From Chamaea fasciata (Eukaryota > Chordata > Aves > Passeriformes > Sylviidae): a stretch of DNA of 64,000 bases. Numbering within the stretch: position 1 is the first letter of the stretch; the number at the start of each line of letters is the position of its first letter. The position numbers were made by a program, and so were the translations under genes. A model generated the notes under the pieces. That model did not search any database. It saw only the letters and a program-made list of their open reading frames with translations, and was not told the origin of the DNA. Location: assembly GCA_029207755.1 (NCBI GenBank), contig JARCOQ010000077.1, positions 62,001 through 126,000 of the forward strand. The letters run 5' to 3'. Shown in pieces: positions 31,935 to 43,580 of this stretch.

Positions 31935-34900
31935 ATGTCAGTTTGTAGTAGGCCTTTGGCTCTCCTTGGGAAGCTAGTCTTCCAGTTTGTGGCAGCTTGC
32001 ATCTTGAAGAAATCTTGTTCCGTTCGGGATTGTAGGTGGCCAAGGCCAGGTGCCCGGCAGAGGGAGTTTGGCACAAAGGATGGCCTGTTTCCAGGGGTAA
32101 GTAAAGTCAGCTGCCCAGGTGCCTGATGTCAGTCTGTAGGAGGCCTATGGCCCTCCTTGGGAAGGAAGTCTTCCTGTTTGTGGCACCTTGCATCTGGAAG
32201 AAATCCTGTTTCGTTCGGGATTGTAGGTTGCCGACGCCTGGTGCCCGGCAGAGGGAGTTGGGCACAAAGGATGGCATGTTTTCAGAGGTAAGTACAGTCA
32301 GCAGCCCAGGTGCCTGATGTCAGTTTGTAGGAGGCCTTTGGCCCTCCATGGGAAGCCAGGCTTCCTGCTTGTGGCAGCTTGCATCTCTCAGAAATCCTGT
32401 TCCGTTCAGGATTTTAGGTGGCCGAGGCCTGGTGCCCGGCAGAGGGAGTTGGGCACAAAGGATGGCCTGTTTCCAGGGGTAAGTAAAGTCAGCTGCCCAG
32501 GTGCCTGATGTCAGTTTGTAGCAGGCCTTTGGCCCTCTAAGGGAAGGTAGTCTTCCAGTTTCTGGCAGCTTGCATCTGGAAGAAATCCTGTTCCGTTTAG
32601 GATCGTAGGTGGCCGAGTCCAGGTGCCCGGCAGAGGGAGTTGGGAACAAAGGATGGCCTGTTTCCAGAGGTAAGTAAAGTCATCTGCCCAGGTGCCTGAT
32701 GTCAGTTTGTAGGAGGCCTTTGGCCCCCCAAGTGATGCTAGTCTTCCATTTCAAGGCAGCTTGCATCTTGAAAAAATCCTGTTCTGTTCAAGATTGTAGG
32801 TGGCTGAAGCCAGGTGCCCGGCAGAGGGAGTTGGGCACAAAGGATGGTCTGTTTTTAGGGGTAAGTAAAGTCAGCTGCCCAGGTGCCTGATGTCAGTTTG
32901 CAGGTGGCAATTGTTCCTCCATGGGAAGCCAGGCTTCCAGCTTGTGGCAGTTTGCATCTGGAAGAAATCCTGTTCCGTTTGGATTGTAGGTGGCTGAGGC
33001 CTGGTGCCCAGCAGAGGGAGTTGGGCACAAAGGATGGCCTGTTTCCAGAGGTAAGTAAAGTCAGCTGCCCAGGTGCCTGATGTCAGTTTGTAGCAGGCCT
33101 TTGGCCCTCTAAGGGAAGGTAGTCTTCCAGTTTGTGGCAGCTTGCATCTGGAAGAAATGCTGTTCCGTTTGGGATTGTAGCTGGCCGAGCCCAGGTGCCC
33201 GGCAGAGGGAGTTGGGCACAAATGATGGCCTGTTTCCAGGGGTAAGTAAAGTCAGCTGCCCCGGTGCCTGATGTCAGTTTGTTGCAGGCCTATGGCCCCC
33301 CACGTGATGCTAGTCTTCCTGTTCAAGGCAGCTTGCATCTTGAAAAAATCCTGTTCCGTTCAAGATTGTAGGTGGCTGAGGCCTGGTTCCCGGCAGAGGA
33401 AGTTGGGCACAAAGGATGGCCTGTTTCCAGGGGTAAGTAAAGTCAGCTGCCCAGGTGCCTGATGTCAGTTTGCAGGTGGCAATTGTTCCTCCAAGGGAAG
33501 CTAGTCTTCCAGTACGTGGCAGCATGCATCTGGAAGAAATCCTGTTCCGTTCGGGATTGTAGGTGGCCGAGGCCAGGTGCCCGGCAGAGGGAGTTGGGCA
33601 CAAAGGATGGCCTGTTTCCAGGGGTAAATAAAGTCAGCTGCCCAGGTGCCTGATGTCAGTTTGTAGTAGGCCTTTGGCTGTCCTTGGGAAGCTAGTCTTC
33701 CAGTTTGTGGCAGCTTGCATCTTGAAGAAATCTTGTTCCGTTCGGGATTGTAGGTGGCCAAGGCCAGGTGCCCGGCAGAGGGAGTTTGGCACAAAGGATG
33801 GCCTGTTTCCAGGGGTAAGTAAAGTCAGCTGCCCAGGTGCCTGATGTCAGTCTGTAGGAGGCCTTTGGCCCTCCATGGGAAGGAAGTCTTCCTGTTTGTG
33901 GCACCTTGCATCTGGAAGAAATCCTGTTTCGTTCGGGATTGTAGGTTGCCGACGCCTGGTGCCCGGCAGAGGGAGTTGGGCACAAAGGATGGCATGTTTT
34001 CAGAGGTAAGTACAGTCAGCAGCCCAGGTGCCTGATGTCAGTTTGTAGGAGGCCTTTGGCCCTCCATGGGAAGCCAGGCTTCCTGCTTGTGGCAGCTTGC
34101 ATCTGGAAGAAATCCTGTTCCCTTCAGGATTTTAGGTGGCCGAGGCCTGGTGCCCGGCAGAGGGAGTTGGGCACAAAGGATGGCCTGTTTCCAGGGGGTA
34201 AGTAAAGTCAGATGCCCAGGTGCCTGATGTCAGTTTGTAGCAGGCCTTTGGCCCTCTAAGGGAAGGTAGTCTTCCAGTTTCTGGCAGCTTGCATCTGGAA
34301 GAAATCCTGTTCCGTTTAGGATCATAGGTGGCCGAGTCCAGGTGCCCGGCAGAGGGAGTTGGGAACAAAGGATGGCCTGTTTCCAGAGGTAAGTAAAGTC
34401 ATCTGCCCAGGTGCCTGATGTCAGTTTGTAGGAGGCCTTTGGCCCCCCAAGTGATGCTAGTCTTCCTGTTCAAGGCAGCTTGCATCTTGAAAAAATCCTG
34501 TTCTGTTCAAGATTGTAGGTGGCTGAAGCCAGGTGCCCGGCAGAGGGAGTTGGGAACAAAGGATGGTCTGTTTTTAGGGGTAAGTAAAGTCAGCTGCCCA
34601 GGTGCCTGATGTCAGTTTGCAGGTGGCAATTGTTCCTCCATGGGAAGCCAGGCTTCCAGCTTGTGGCAGTTTGCATCTGGAAGAAATCCTGTTCCGTTTG
34701 GGATTGTAGGTGGCTGAGGCCTGGTGCCCAGCAGAGGGAGTTGGGCACAAAGGATGGCCTGTTTCCAGAGGTAAGTAAAGTCAGCTGCCCAGGTGCCTGA
34801 TGTCAGTTTGTAGCAGGCCTTTGGCCCTCTAAGGGAAGGTAGTCTTCCAGTTTGTGGCAGCTTGCATCTGGAAGAAATGCTGTTCCGTTTGGGATTGTAG

Positions 34901-35372
34901 CTGGCCGAGCCCAGGTGCCCGGCAGAGGGAGTTGGGAACAAATGATGGCCTGTTTCCAGGGGTAAGTAAAATCAGCTGCCCCGGTGCCTGATGTCAGTTT
35001 GTTGCAGGCCTATGGCCCCCCACGTGATGCTAGTCTTCCTGTTCAAGGCAGCTTGCATCTTGAAAAAATCCTGTTCCGTTCAAGATTGTAGGTGGCTGAG
35101 GCCTGGTTCCCGGCAGAGGAAGTTGGGCACAAAGGATGGCCTGTTTCCAGGGGTAAGTAAAGTCAGCTGCCCAGGTGCCTGATGTCAGTTTGCAGGTGGC
35201 AATTGTTCCTCCAAGGGAAGCTAGTCTTCCAGTACGTGGCAGCATGCATCTGGAAGAAGTCCTGTTTCGTTCGGGATTGTAGGTGGCCGAGGCCAGGTGC
35301 CCTGCTGAGGGAGTTGGGTACAAAGGATGGCCTGTTTCCAGGGGTAAATAAACTCAGCTGCCCAGGTGCCTG
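31935..35372. repeat. Nested tandem duplication of nine monomers (H5-H12) in C2
   Basis: The run H5 H6 H7a H7b H8 H9 H10 H11 H12 occupies 31935-33652 and again 33653-35372 (1718 and 1720 bp). The last unit of the first run (33462) has the H12 5' part ('cagtacgtggcagcatgc') but a 3' end like H4 ('gcccggcagaggg', 'gcacaaagg', 'gtaaataaagtcag'). It is therefore followed by H5 exactly as H4 is, the expected junction of unequal exchange between H12 and H4. H9 in the first run (32890) has lost one base of 'gtttggg'. Confidence 0.85.
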
Positions 35373-38235
35373 ATGTCTGTTTGTAGTAGACCTTTGGCTC
35401 TCCAAGGGAAGCCAGGCTTCCAGCTTGCGGCAGCCTGCATCTGGAAGCAATCCTGTTCCGTTTGGGATTGTAGGTGGCTGAGGCCTGGTGCCCGGCAGAG
35501 GGAGTTGGTCAGAAAGGATGGCCTGTTTCCAGGGGTAAGTAAAGTCAGCTGCCCAGGTGCCTGATGTCAGTTTGTAGGAGGCCTTTGGCCCTCCAAGGGA
35601 AGCAATTCTTCCAGTTTGTGGCAGCTTGCATCTGGAAGAAATCCTGTTCCGTTCGGGATTGTAGGTGGCCGAGTCCAGGTGCCCGGCAGAGGGAGTTGGG
35701 AACAAATGATGGCCTGTTTCCAGGGGTAAGTAAAGTCAGCTGCCCAGGTGCCTGATGTCAGTTTGTTGCAGGCCTATGGCCCCCCAAGTGATGCTAGTCT
35801 TCCTGTTCAAGGCAGCTTGCATCTTGAAAAAATCCTGTTCCGTTCAAGATTGTAGGTGGCCTAAGCCGGTGCCCGGCAGAGGGAGTGGGGAACAAAGGAT
35901 GGCCTGTTTTTAGGGGTAAGTAAAGTCAGCTGCCCAGGTGCCTGATGTCAGTTTGTAGGAGGCCTTTGGCCCTCCATGGGAAGCCAGGCTTCCTGCTTGT
36001 GGCAGCTTGCATCTGGCAGAAATCCTGTTCCGTTCGGGATTGTAGGTGGCTGAGGCCTGGTTCCCGGCAGAGGAAGTTGGGCACAAAGGATGGCCTGTTT
36101 CCAGGGGTAAGTAAAGTCAGCTGCCCAGGTGCCTGATGTCAGTTTGTAGGAGGCCTTTGGCCCTCTAAGGGAAGCCAGGCTTCCAGCTTGTGGCAGCTTG
36201 CATCTGGAAGAAATCCTGTTCCATTTTGGATTATAGGTGCACGGAGCCGGGTGCCCGGCAGAGGGAGTTGGGAACAAAGGATGGCCTGTTTCCTGAGGAA
36301 AGTAAAGTCAGCTGCCCAGGTGCCTGATGTCAGTTTGTAGGAGGCCTTTGGCCCTCCATGGGAAGCCAGGCTTCCTGCTTGTGGCAGCTTGCATCTGGCA
36401 GAAATCCTGTTCCGTTCGGGATTGTAGGTGGCTGAGGCCTGGTTCCCGGCAGAGGAAGTTGGGCACAAAGGATGGCCTGTTTCCAGGGGTAAGTAAAGTC
36501 AGCTGCCCAGGTGCCTGATGTCAGTTTGTAGGAGGTCTTTGGCCCTCTAAGGGAAGCCAGGCTTCCAGCTTGTGGCTGCTTGCATCTGGAAGAAATCCTG
36601 TTCCATTTAGGATTATAGGTGCACGGAGCCGGGTGCCCGGCAGAGGGAGTTGGGAAGAAAGGATGGCCTGTTTCCTGAGGAAAGTAAAGTCAGCTGCCCA
36701 GGTGCCTGATGTCAGTTTGTAGGAGGCCTTTGGCCCTCCAAGGGAAGCCAGGCTTCCAGCTTGTGGCAGCTTGCATCTGGAAGAAATCCTGTTCCGTTTG
36801 GGATTGTAGGTGGCCGAGGCCTGGTGCCCGGCAGAGGGAGTTGGGCACAAAGGATGGCCTGTTTCCAGGGGTAAGTAAAGTCAGCTGCCCTGGTGCCTCA
36901 TGTCAGTTTGTAGGAGGCTTTTGGCCCTCCAAGGGAAGCCAGGCTTCCAGCTTGTGGCAGCTTGCATCTGGAAGAAATCCTGTTCCGTTTGCGATTGTAG
37001 GTGGCCGAGGCCTGGTGCCCGGCAGAGGGAGTTGGGCACAAAGGATGGCCTGTTTCCAGGGGTAAGTAAAGTCAGCTGCCCAGGTGCCTGATGTCAGTTT
37101 GTAGAAGGCTTCTGACCCGCTAAGGGAAGGTAGTCTTCCAGTTTGTGGCAGCTTGCATCTGGAAGAAATCCTGTTCCGTTCGGGATTGTAGGTGGCCGAG
37201 GCCAGGTGCCCGGCTCAGGGAGTTGGGAACATAGGATGGCCTGTTTCCAGGGGTAAGTAAAGTCAGCTGCCCAGGTGCCTGATGTCAGTTTGTAGGAGGC
37301 CTTTGGCTCTCCAAGGGAAGCTAGTCTTCCAGTTCGTGGCAGCATGCATCTGGAAGAAGTTCTGTTCCGTTCGGGATTGTAGGTGGCCGAGGCCAGGTGC
37401 CCGGCAGAGGGAGTTGGGCACAAAGGATGGCCTGTTTCCAGGGGTAAGTAAAGTCAGCTGCCCAGGTGCCTGATGTCAGTTTGTAGGAGGCCTTTGGCCC
37501 TCCATGGGAAGCCAGGCTTCCTGCTTGTGGCAGCTTGCATCTGGCAGAAATTCTTTTCCGTTCGGGATTGTAGGTGGCCGAGGCCTGGTGCCCGGCTGAG
37601 GGAGTTGGGAACAAAGGATGGCCTGTTTCCAGAGGTAAGTAAAGTCATCTGCCCAGGTGCCTGATGTCAGTTTGTAGGAGGCCTTTGGCTTTCCAAGGGA
37701 AGCAAGTCTTCCAGTTTGTGGCAGCTTGCATCTGGAAGAAATCCTGTTCCGTTCGGGATTGTAGGTGGCCGAGGCCTGGTGCCCAGCAGAGGGAGTTGGG
37801 CACAAATGATGGCCTGTTTCCAGGGGTAAGTAAAGTCAGCTGCCCAGGTGCCTGATGTCAGTTTGTTACAGGCCTATGGCCCCCCAAGTGATGCTAGTCT
37901 TCCTGTTCAAGGCAGCTTGCATCTTGAAAAAATCCTGTTCCGTTCAAGATTGTAGGTGGCTGAAGCCAGGTGCCCGGCAGAGGGAGTTGGGAACAAAGGA
38001 TGGCCTGTATCCAGGGGTAAGTAAAGTCAGCTGCCCAGGTGCCTGATGTCAGTTTGTAGGAGGCCTTTGGCCCTCCATGGGAAGCCAGGCTTCCTGCTTG
38101 TGGCAGCTTGCATCTGGAATAAATCCTGTTCCGTTCGGGATTGTAGGTGCAAGGAGCCGGGTTCCCGGCAGAGGGCGTTGGGCACAAAGATGGCCTGTTT
38201 CCAGGGGTAAGTAAAGTCAGCTGCCCAGGTGCCTG

Positions 38236-38426
38236 ATGTCACTTTGCAGGAGGCCTTTGGCCCTCCATGGGAAGCCAGGCTTCCTGCTTGTGGCAGCTTG
38301 CATCTGGAAGAAATCCTGTTCCGTTAAGGATCGTAGGTGGCCGAGGCCTGGTGCCCGGCAGAGGGAGTTGGGAACCTAGGACGGCCTGTTTCCAGGGGTA
38401 AGTAAAGTCAGCTGCCCAGGTGCCTG
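38236..38426. repeat. Hybrid monomer H28/H37, junction of a nine-unit deletion in C2
   Basis: The 5' half is H28 ('gatgtcactttgcagg', H28-specific to 38294). The 3' half is H37 ('ccgttaaggatcg' from 38326, 'gaacctaggacgg'). The exchange lies within the shared bases 38295-38325. H29-H36 and half of each partner are missing compared with C1 (28501-30410) and C3 (46444-48543). Confidence 0.88.
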
Positions 38427-38765
38427 ATGTCAGTTTGTAGGAGGCCTTTGGCCCTCCAAGGGAAGCTAGTCTTCCCGTTCGTGGCAGAATGCATCTTGAA
38501 GAAGTCCTGATCCGTTCGGGATTGTAGGTGGCCGAGGCCAGGTGCCCGGCAGAGGGAGTTGGGAACAAAGGATGGCCTGTTTCCAGTGGTAAGTAAAGTC
38601 AGCTACCCAGGTGCCTGATGTCAGTTTGCAGGTGGCAATTGTTCCTCCATGGGAAGCCAGGTTCCTGCTTGTGGCAGCTTGCATCTGGAATAAATCCTGT
38701 TCCGTTCGGGATTGTAGGTGGCCAAGGCCAGGTGCCCGGCAGACGGAGTTTGGCACAAATGATGG

Positions 38766-38783
38766 CCTGTTTCCAGGTAAGTA
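38766..38783 (+). other. Recursive-splice-site-like motif (H39, C2)
   Basis: Same abutting CAG|GTAAGTA arrangement as 30749-30766, in the second HOR copy (CAG 38774-38776, GTAAGTA 38777-38783). Confidence 0.4.
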
Positions 38784-40142
38784 AAATCAGCTGCCCAGGT
38801 GCCTGATGTCAGTTTGTAGGAGGCCTTTGGCCCTCCATGGGAAGGTAGTCTTCCAGTTTGTGGCACCTTGCATCTGGAAGAATTCCTGTTTCGTTCGGGA
38901 TTGTAGGTGGCCGACGCCTGGTGCCCTGCTGAGGGAGTTGGGCACAAAGCATGGCCTGTTTTCAGAGGTAAGTAAAGTCAGCTGCCCAGGTGCCTTATGT
39001 CAGTTTGTAGGAGGCCTTTGGCCCTCCATGGGAAGCCAGGCTTCCTGCTTGTGGCAGCTTGCATCTGGCAGAAATCCTGTTCCGTTCGGGATTGTAGGTG
39101 GCCGCGGCCTGGTTCCCGGCAGAGGGAGTTGGGCACAAAGGATGGCCTGTTTCCAGGGGTAAGTAAAGTCAGCTGCCCAGGTGCCTGATGTCAGTTTGTA
39201 GCAGGCCTTTGGCCCTCTAAGGGAAGGTAGTCTTCCAGTTTGTGGCAGCTTGCATCTGGAAGAAATCCTGTTCCGTTTAGGATCGTAGGTGGCCGAGGCC
39301 AGGTGCCCGGCTGAGGGAGTTGGGCACAAAGGATGACCTGTTTCCAGAAATAAGTAAAGTCATCTGCCCAGGTGCCTGATGTCAGTTTGTAGGAGGCCTT
39401 TGTCCCCCCAAGTGATGCTAGTCTTCCAGTTCAAGGCAGCTTGAATCTTGAAAAAATCCTGTTCCGTTCAAGATTGTAGGTGGCTGAAGCCAGGTGCCCG
39501 GCAGAGGGAGTTGGGAACAAAGGATGGCCTGTTTTTAAGGGTAAGTAAAGTCAGCTGCCCAGGTGCCTGATGTCAGTTTGTAGGAGGCCTTTGGCCCTCC
39601 ATGGGAAGCCAGGCTTCCAGCTTCTGGCAGCTTGCATCTGGAAGAAATCCTGATTCGTTCGGGATTGTAGGTGCACGGAGCCGGGTTCCCGGCAGAGGGC
39701 GTTGGGAACAAAGGATGGCCTGTTTCCAGGGGTAAGTAAAGTCAGCTGCCCAGGTGCCTGATGTCAGTTTGTAGGAGGCCTTTGGCCCTCCAAGGGAAGG
39801 CAGGCTTCCAGCTTGTGGCAGCTTGCATCTGGAAGAAATCCTGATCCGTTCGGGATTGTAGGTGGCCGGAGCCAGGTGCCCTGCTGAGGGAGTTGGGTAC
39901 AAAGGATGGCCTGTTTCCATGGGTAAATAAACTCAGCTGCCCAGGTGCCTGATGTCAGTTTGTAGTAGGCCTTTGGCTCTCCAAGGGAAGCCAGGCTTCC
40001 AGCTTGTGGCAGCTTGCATCTGGAAGAAATCCTGTTCCGTTTGGGATTGTAGGTGGCCGAGGCCTGGTGCCCGGCAGAGGGAGTTGGGCACAAAGGATGG
40101 CCTGTTTCCAGGGGTAAATAAAGTCAGCTGCCCAGGTGCCTG

Positions 40143-43100
40143 ATGTCAGTTTGTAGTAGGCCTTTGGCTCTCCTTGGGAAGCTAGTCTTCCAGTTTGTGG
40201 CAGCTTGCATCTTGAAGAAATCTTGTTCCGTTCGGGATTGTAGGTGGCCAAGGCCAGGTGCCCGGCAGAGGGAGTTTGGCACAAAGGATGGCCTGTTTCC
40301 AGGGGTAAGTAAAGTCAGCTGCCCAGGTGCCTGATGTCAGTCTGCAGGAGGCCTTTGGCCCTCCTTGGGAAGGAAGTCTTCCTGTTTGTGGCACCTTGCA
40401 TCTGGAAGAAATCCTGTTTCGTTCGGGATTGTAGGTTGCCGACGCCTGGTGCCCGGCAGAGGGAGTTGGGCACAAAGGATGGCATGTTTTCAGAGGTAAG
40501 TACAGTCAGCAGCCCAGGTGCCTGATGTCAGTTTGTAGGAGGCCTTTGGCCCTCCATGGGAAGCCAGGCTTCCTGCTTGTGGCAGCTTGCATCTCTCAGA
40601 AATCCTGTTCCGTTCAGGATTTTAGGTGGCCGAGGCCTGGTGCCCGGCAGAGGGAGTTGGGCACAAAGGATGGCCTGTTTCCAGGGGTAAGTAAAGTCAG
40701 CTGCCCAGGTGCCTGATGTCAGTTTGTAGCAGGCCTTTGGCCCTCTAAGGGAAGGTAGTCTTCCAGTTTCTGGCAGCTTGCATCTGGAAGAAATCCTGTT
40801 CCGTTTAGGATCGTAGGTGGCCGAGTCCAGGTGCCCGGCAGAGGGAGTTGGGAACAAAGGATGGCCTGTTTCCAGAGGTAAGTAAAGTCATCTGCCCAGG
40901 TGCCTGATGTCAGTTTGTAGGAGGCCTTTGGCCCCCCAAGTGATGCTAGTCTTCCATTTCAAGGCAGCTTGCATCTTGAAAAAATCCTGTTCTGTTCAAG
41001 ATTGTAGGTGGCTGAAGCCAGGTGCCCGGCAGAGGGAGTTGGGCACAAAGGATGGTCTGTTTTTAGGGGTAAGTAAAGTCAGCTGCCCAGGTGCCTGATG
41101 TCAGTTTGCAGGTGGCAATTGTTCCTCCATGGGAAGCCAGGCTTCCAGCTTGTCGCAGTTTGCATCTGGAAGAAATCCTGTTCCGTTTGGGATTGTAGGT
41201 GGCTGAGGCCTGGTGCCCAGCAGAGGGAGTTGGGCACAAAGGATGGCCTGTTTCCAGAGGTAAGTAAAGTCAGCTGCCCAGGTGCCTGATGTCAGTTTGT
41301 AGCAGGCCTTTGGCCCTCTAAGGGAAGGTAGTCTTCCAGTTTGTGGCAGCTTGCATCTGGAAGAAATGCTGTTCCGTTTGGGATTGTAGCTGGCCGAGCC
41401 CAGGTGCCCGGCAGAGGGAGTTGGGCACAAATGATGGCCTGTTTCCAGGGGTAAGTAAAGTCAGCTGCCCCGGTGCCTGATGTCAGTTTGTTGCAGGCCT
41501 ATGGCCCCCCACGTGATGCTAGTCTTCCTGTTCAAGGCAGCTTGCATCTTGAAAAAATCCTGTTCCGTTCAAGATTGTAGGTGGCTGAGGCCTGGTTCCC
41601 GGCAGAGGAAGTTGGGCACAAAGGATGGCCTGTTTCCAGGGGTAAGTAAAGTCAGCTGCCCAGGTGCCTGATGTCAGTTTGCAGGTGGCAATTGTTCCTC
41701 CAAGGGAAGCTAGTCTTCCAGTACGTGGCAGCATGCATCTGGAAGAAATCCTGTTCCGTTCGGGATTGTAGGTGGCCGAGGCCAGGTGCCCGGCAGAGGG
41801 AGTTGGGCACAAAGGATGGCCTGTTTCCAGGGGTAAATAAAGTCAGCTGCCCAGGTGCCTGATGTCAGTTTGTAGTAGGCCTTTGGCTCTCCTTGGGAAG
41901 CTAGTCTTCCAGTTTGTGGCAGCTTGCATCTTGAAGAAATCTTGTTCCGTTCGGGATTGTAGGTGGCCAAGGCCAGGTGCCCGGCAGAGGGAGTTTGGCA
42001 CAAAGGATGGCCTGTTTCCAGGGGTAAGTAAAGTCAGCTGCCCAGGTGCCTGATGTCAGTCTGTAGGAGGCCTTTGGCCCTCCATGGGAAGGAAGTCTTC
42101 CTGTTTGTGGCACCTTGCATCTGGAAGAAATCCTGTTTCGTTCGGGATTGTAGGTTGCCGACGCCTGGTGCCCGGCAGAGGGAGTTGGGCACAAAGGATG
42201 GCATGTTTTCAGAGGTAAGTACAGTCAGCAGCCCAGGTGCCTGATGTCAGTTTGTAGGAGGCCTTTGGCCCTCCATGGGAAGCCAGGCTTCCTGCTTGTG
42301 GCAGCTTGCATCTGGAAGAAATCCTGTTCCGTTCAGGATTTTAGGTGGCCGAGGCCTGGTGCCCGGCAGAGGGAGTTGGGCACAAAGGATGGCCTGTTTC
42401 CAGGGGTAAGTAAAGTCAGCTGCCCAGGTGCCTGATGTCAGTTTGTAGCAGGCCTTTGGCCCTCTAAGGGAAGGTAGTCTTCCAGTTTCTGGCAGCTTGC
42501 ATCTGGAAGAAATCCTGTTCCGTTTAGGATCATAGGTGGCCGAGTCCAGGTGCCCGGCAGAGAGAGTTGGGAACAAAGGATGGCCTGTTTCCAGAGGTAA
42601 GTAAAGTCATCTGCCCAGGTGCCTGATGTCAGTTTGTAGGAGGCCTTTGGCCCCCCAAGTGATGCTAGTCTTCCTGTTCAAGGCAGCTTGCATCTTGAAA
42701 AAATCCTGTTCTGTTCAAGATTGTAGGTGGCTGAAGCCAGGTGCCCGGCAGAGGGAGTTGGGAACAAAGGATGGTCTGTTTTTAGGGGTAAGTAAAGTCA
42801 GCTGCCCAGGTGCCTGATGTCAGTTTGCAGGTGGCAATTGTTCCTCCATGGGAAGCCAGGCTTCCAGCTTGTGGCAGTTTGCATCTGGAAGAAATCCTGT
42901 TCCGTTTGGGATTGTAGGTGGCTGAGGCCTGGTGCCCAGCAGAGGGAGTTGGGCACAAAGGATGGCCTGTTTCCAGAGGTAAGTAAAGTCAGCTGCCCAG
43001 GTGCCTGATGTCAGTTTGTAGCAGGCCTTTGGCCCTCTAAGGGAAGGTAGTCTTCCAGTTTGTGGCAGCTTGCATCTGGAAGAAATGCTGTTCCGTTTGG

Positions 43101-43580
43101 GATTGTAGCTGGCCGAGCCCAGGTGCCCGGCAGAGGGAGTTGGGAACAAATGATGGCCTGTTTCCAGGGGTAAGTAAAATCAGCTGCCCCGGTGCCTGAT
43201 GTCAGTTTGTTGCAGGCCTATGGCCCCCCACGTGATGCTAGTCTTCCTGTTCAAGGCAGCTTGCATCTTGAAAAAATCCTGTTCCGTTCAAGATTGTAGG
43301 TGGCTGAGGCCTGGTTCCCGGCAGAGGAAGTTGGGCACAAAGGATGGCCTGTTTCCAGGGGTAAGTAAAGTCAGCTGCCCAGGTGCCTGATGTCAGTTTG
43401 CAGGTGGCAATTGTTCCTCCAAGGGAAGCTAGTCTTCCAGTACGTGGCAGCATGCATCTGGAAGAAGTCCTGTTTCGTTCGGGATTGTAGGTGGCCGAGG
43501 CCAGGTGCCCTGCTGAGGGAGTTGGGTACAAAGGATGGCCTGTTTCCAGGGGTAAATAAACTCAGCTGCCCAGGTGCCTG
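40143..43580. repeat. Nested tandem duplication of nine monomers (H5-H12) in C3
   Basis: Runs at 40143-41861 and 41862-43580 (1719 bp each) repeat the arrangement of C2, including the same H12/H4 hybrid at the junction (41671). Sharing this junction shows that the duplication happened before C2 and C3 separated. C1 has a single run. Confidence 0.86.

Larger units (their letters stand above)
31362..39378. repeat. Long HOR, copy C2 (8017 bp, 42 monomers, rearranged)
   Basis: C2 is nearly the same length as C1 but has a different composition. H2 is missing (H1 at 31362 is followed by H3 at 31553). H7a and H7b are separate. H5-H12 is present twice. H28 is fused to H37, with a net loss of nine units. 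Gains and losses happen to cancel, so length alone would hide the rearrangements. Order is otherwise that of C1, for example H13 at 35373, H26 at 37855, H38 at 38427 and H42 at 39188. Confidence 0.87.
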
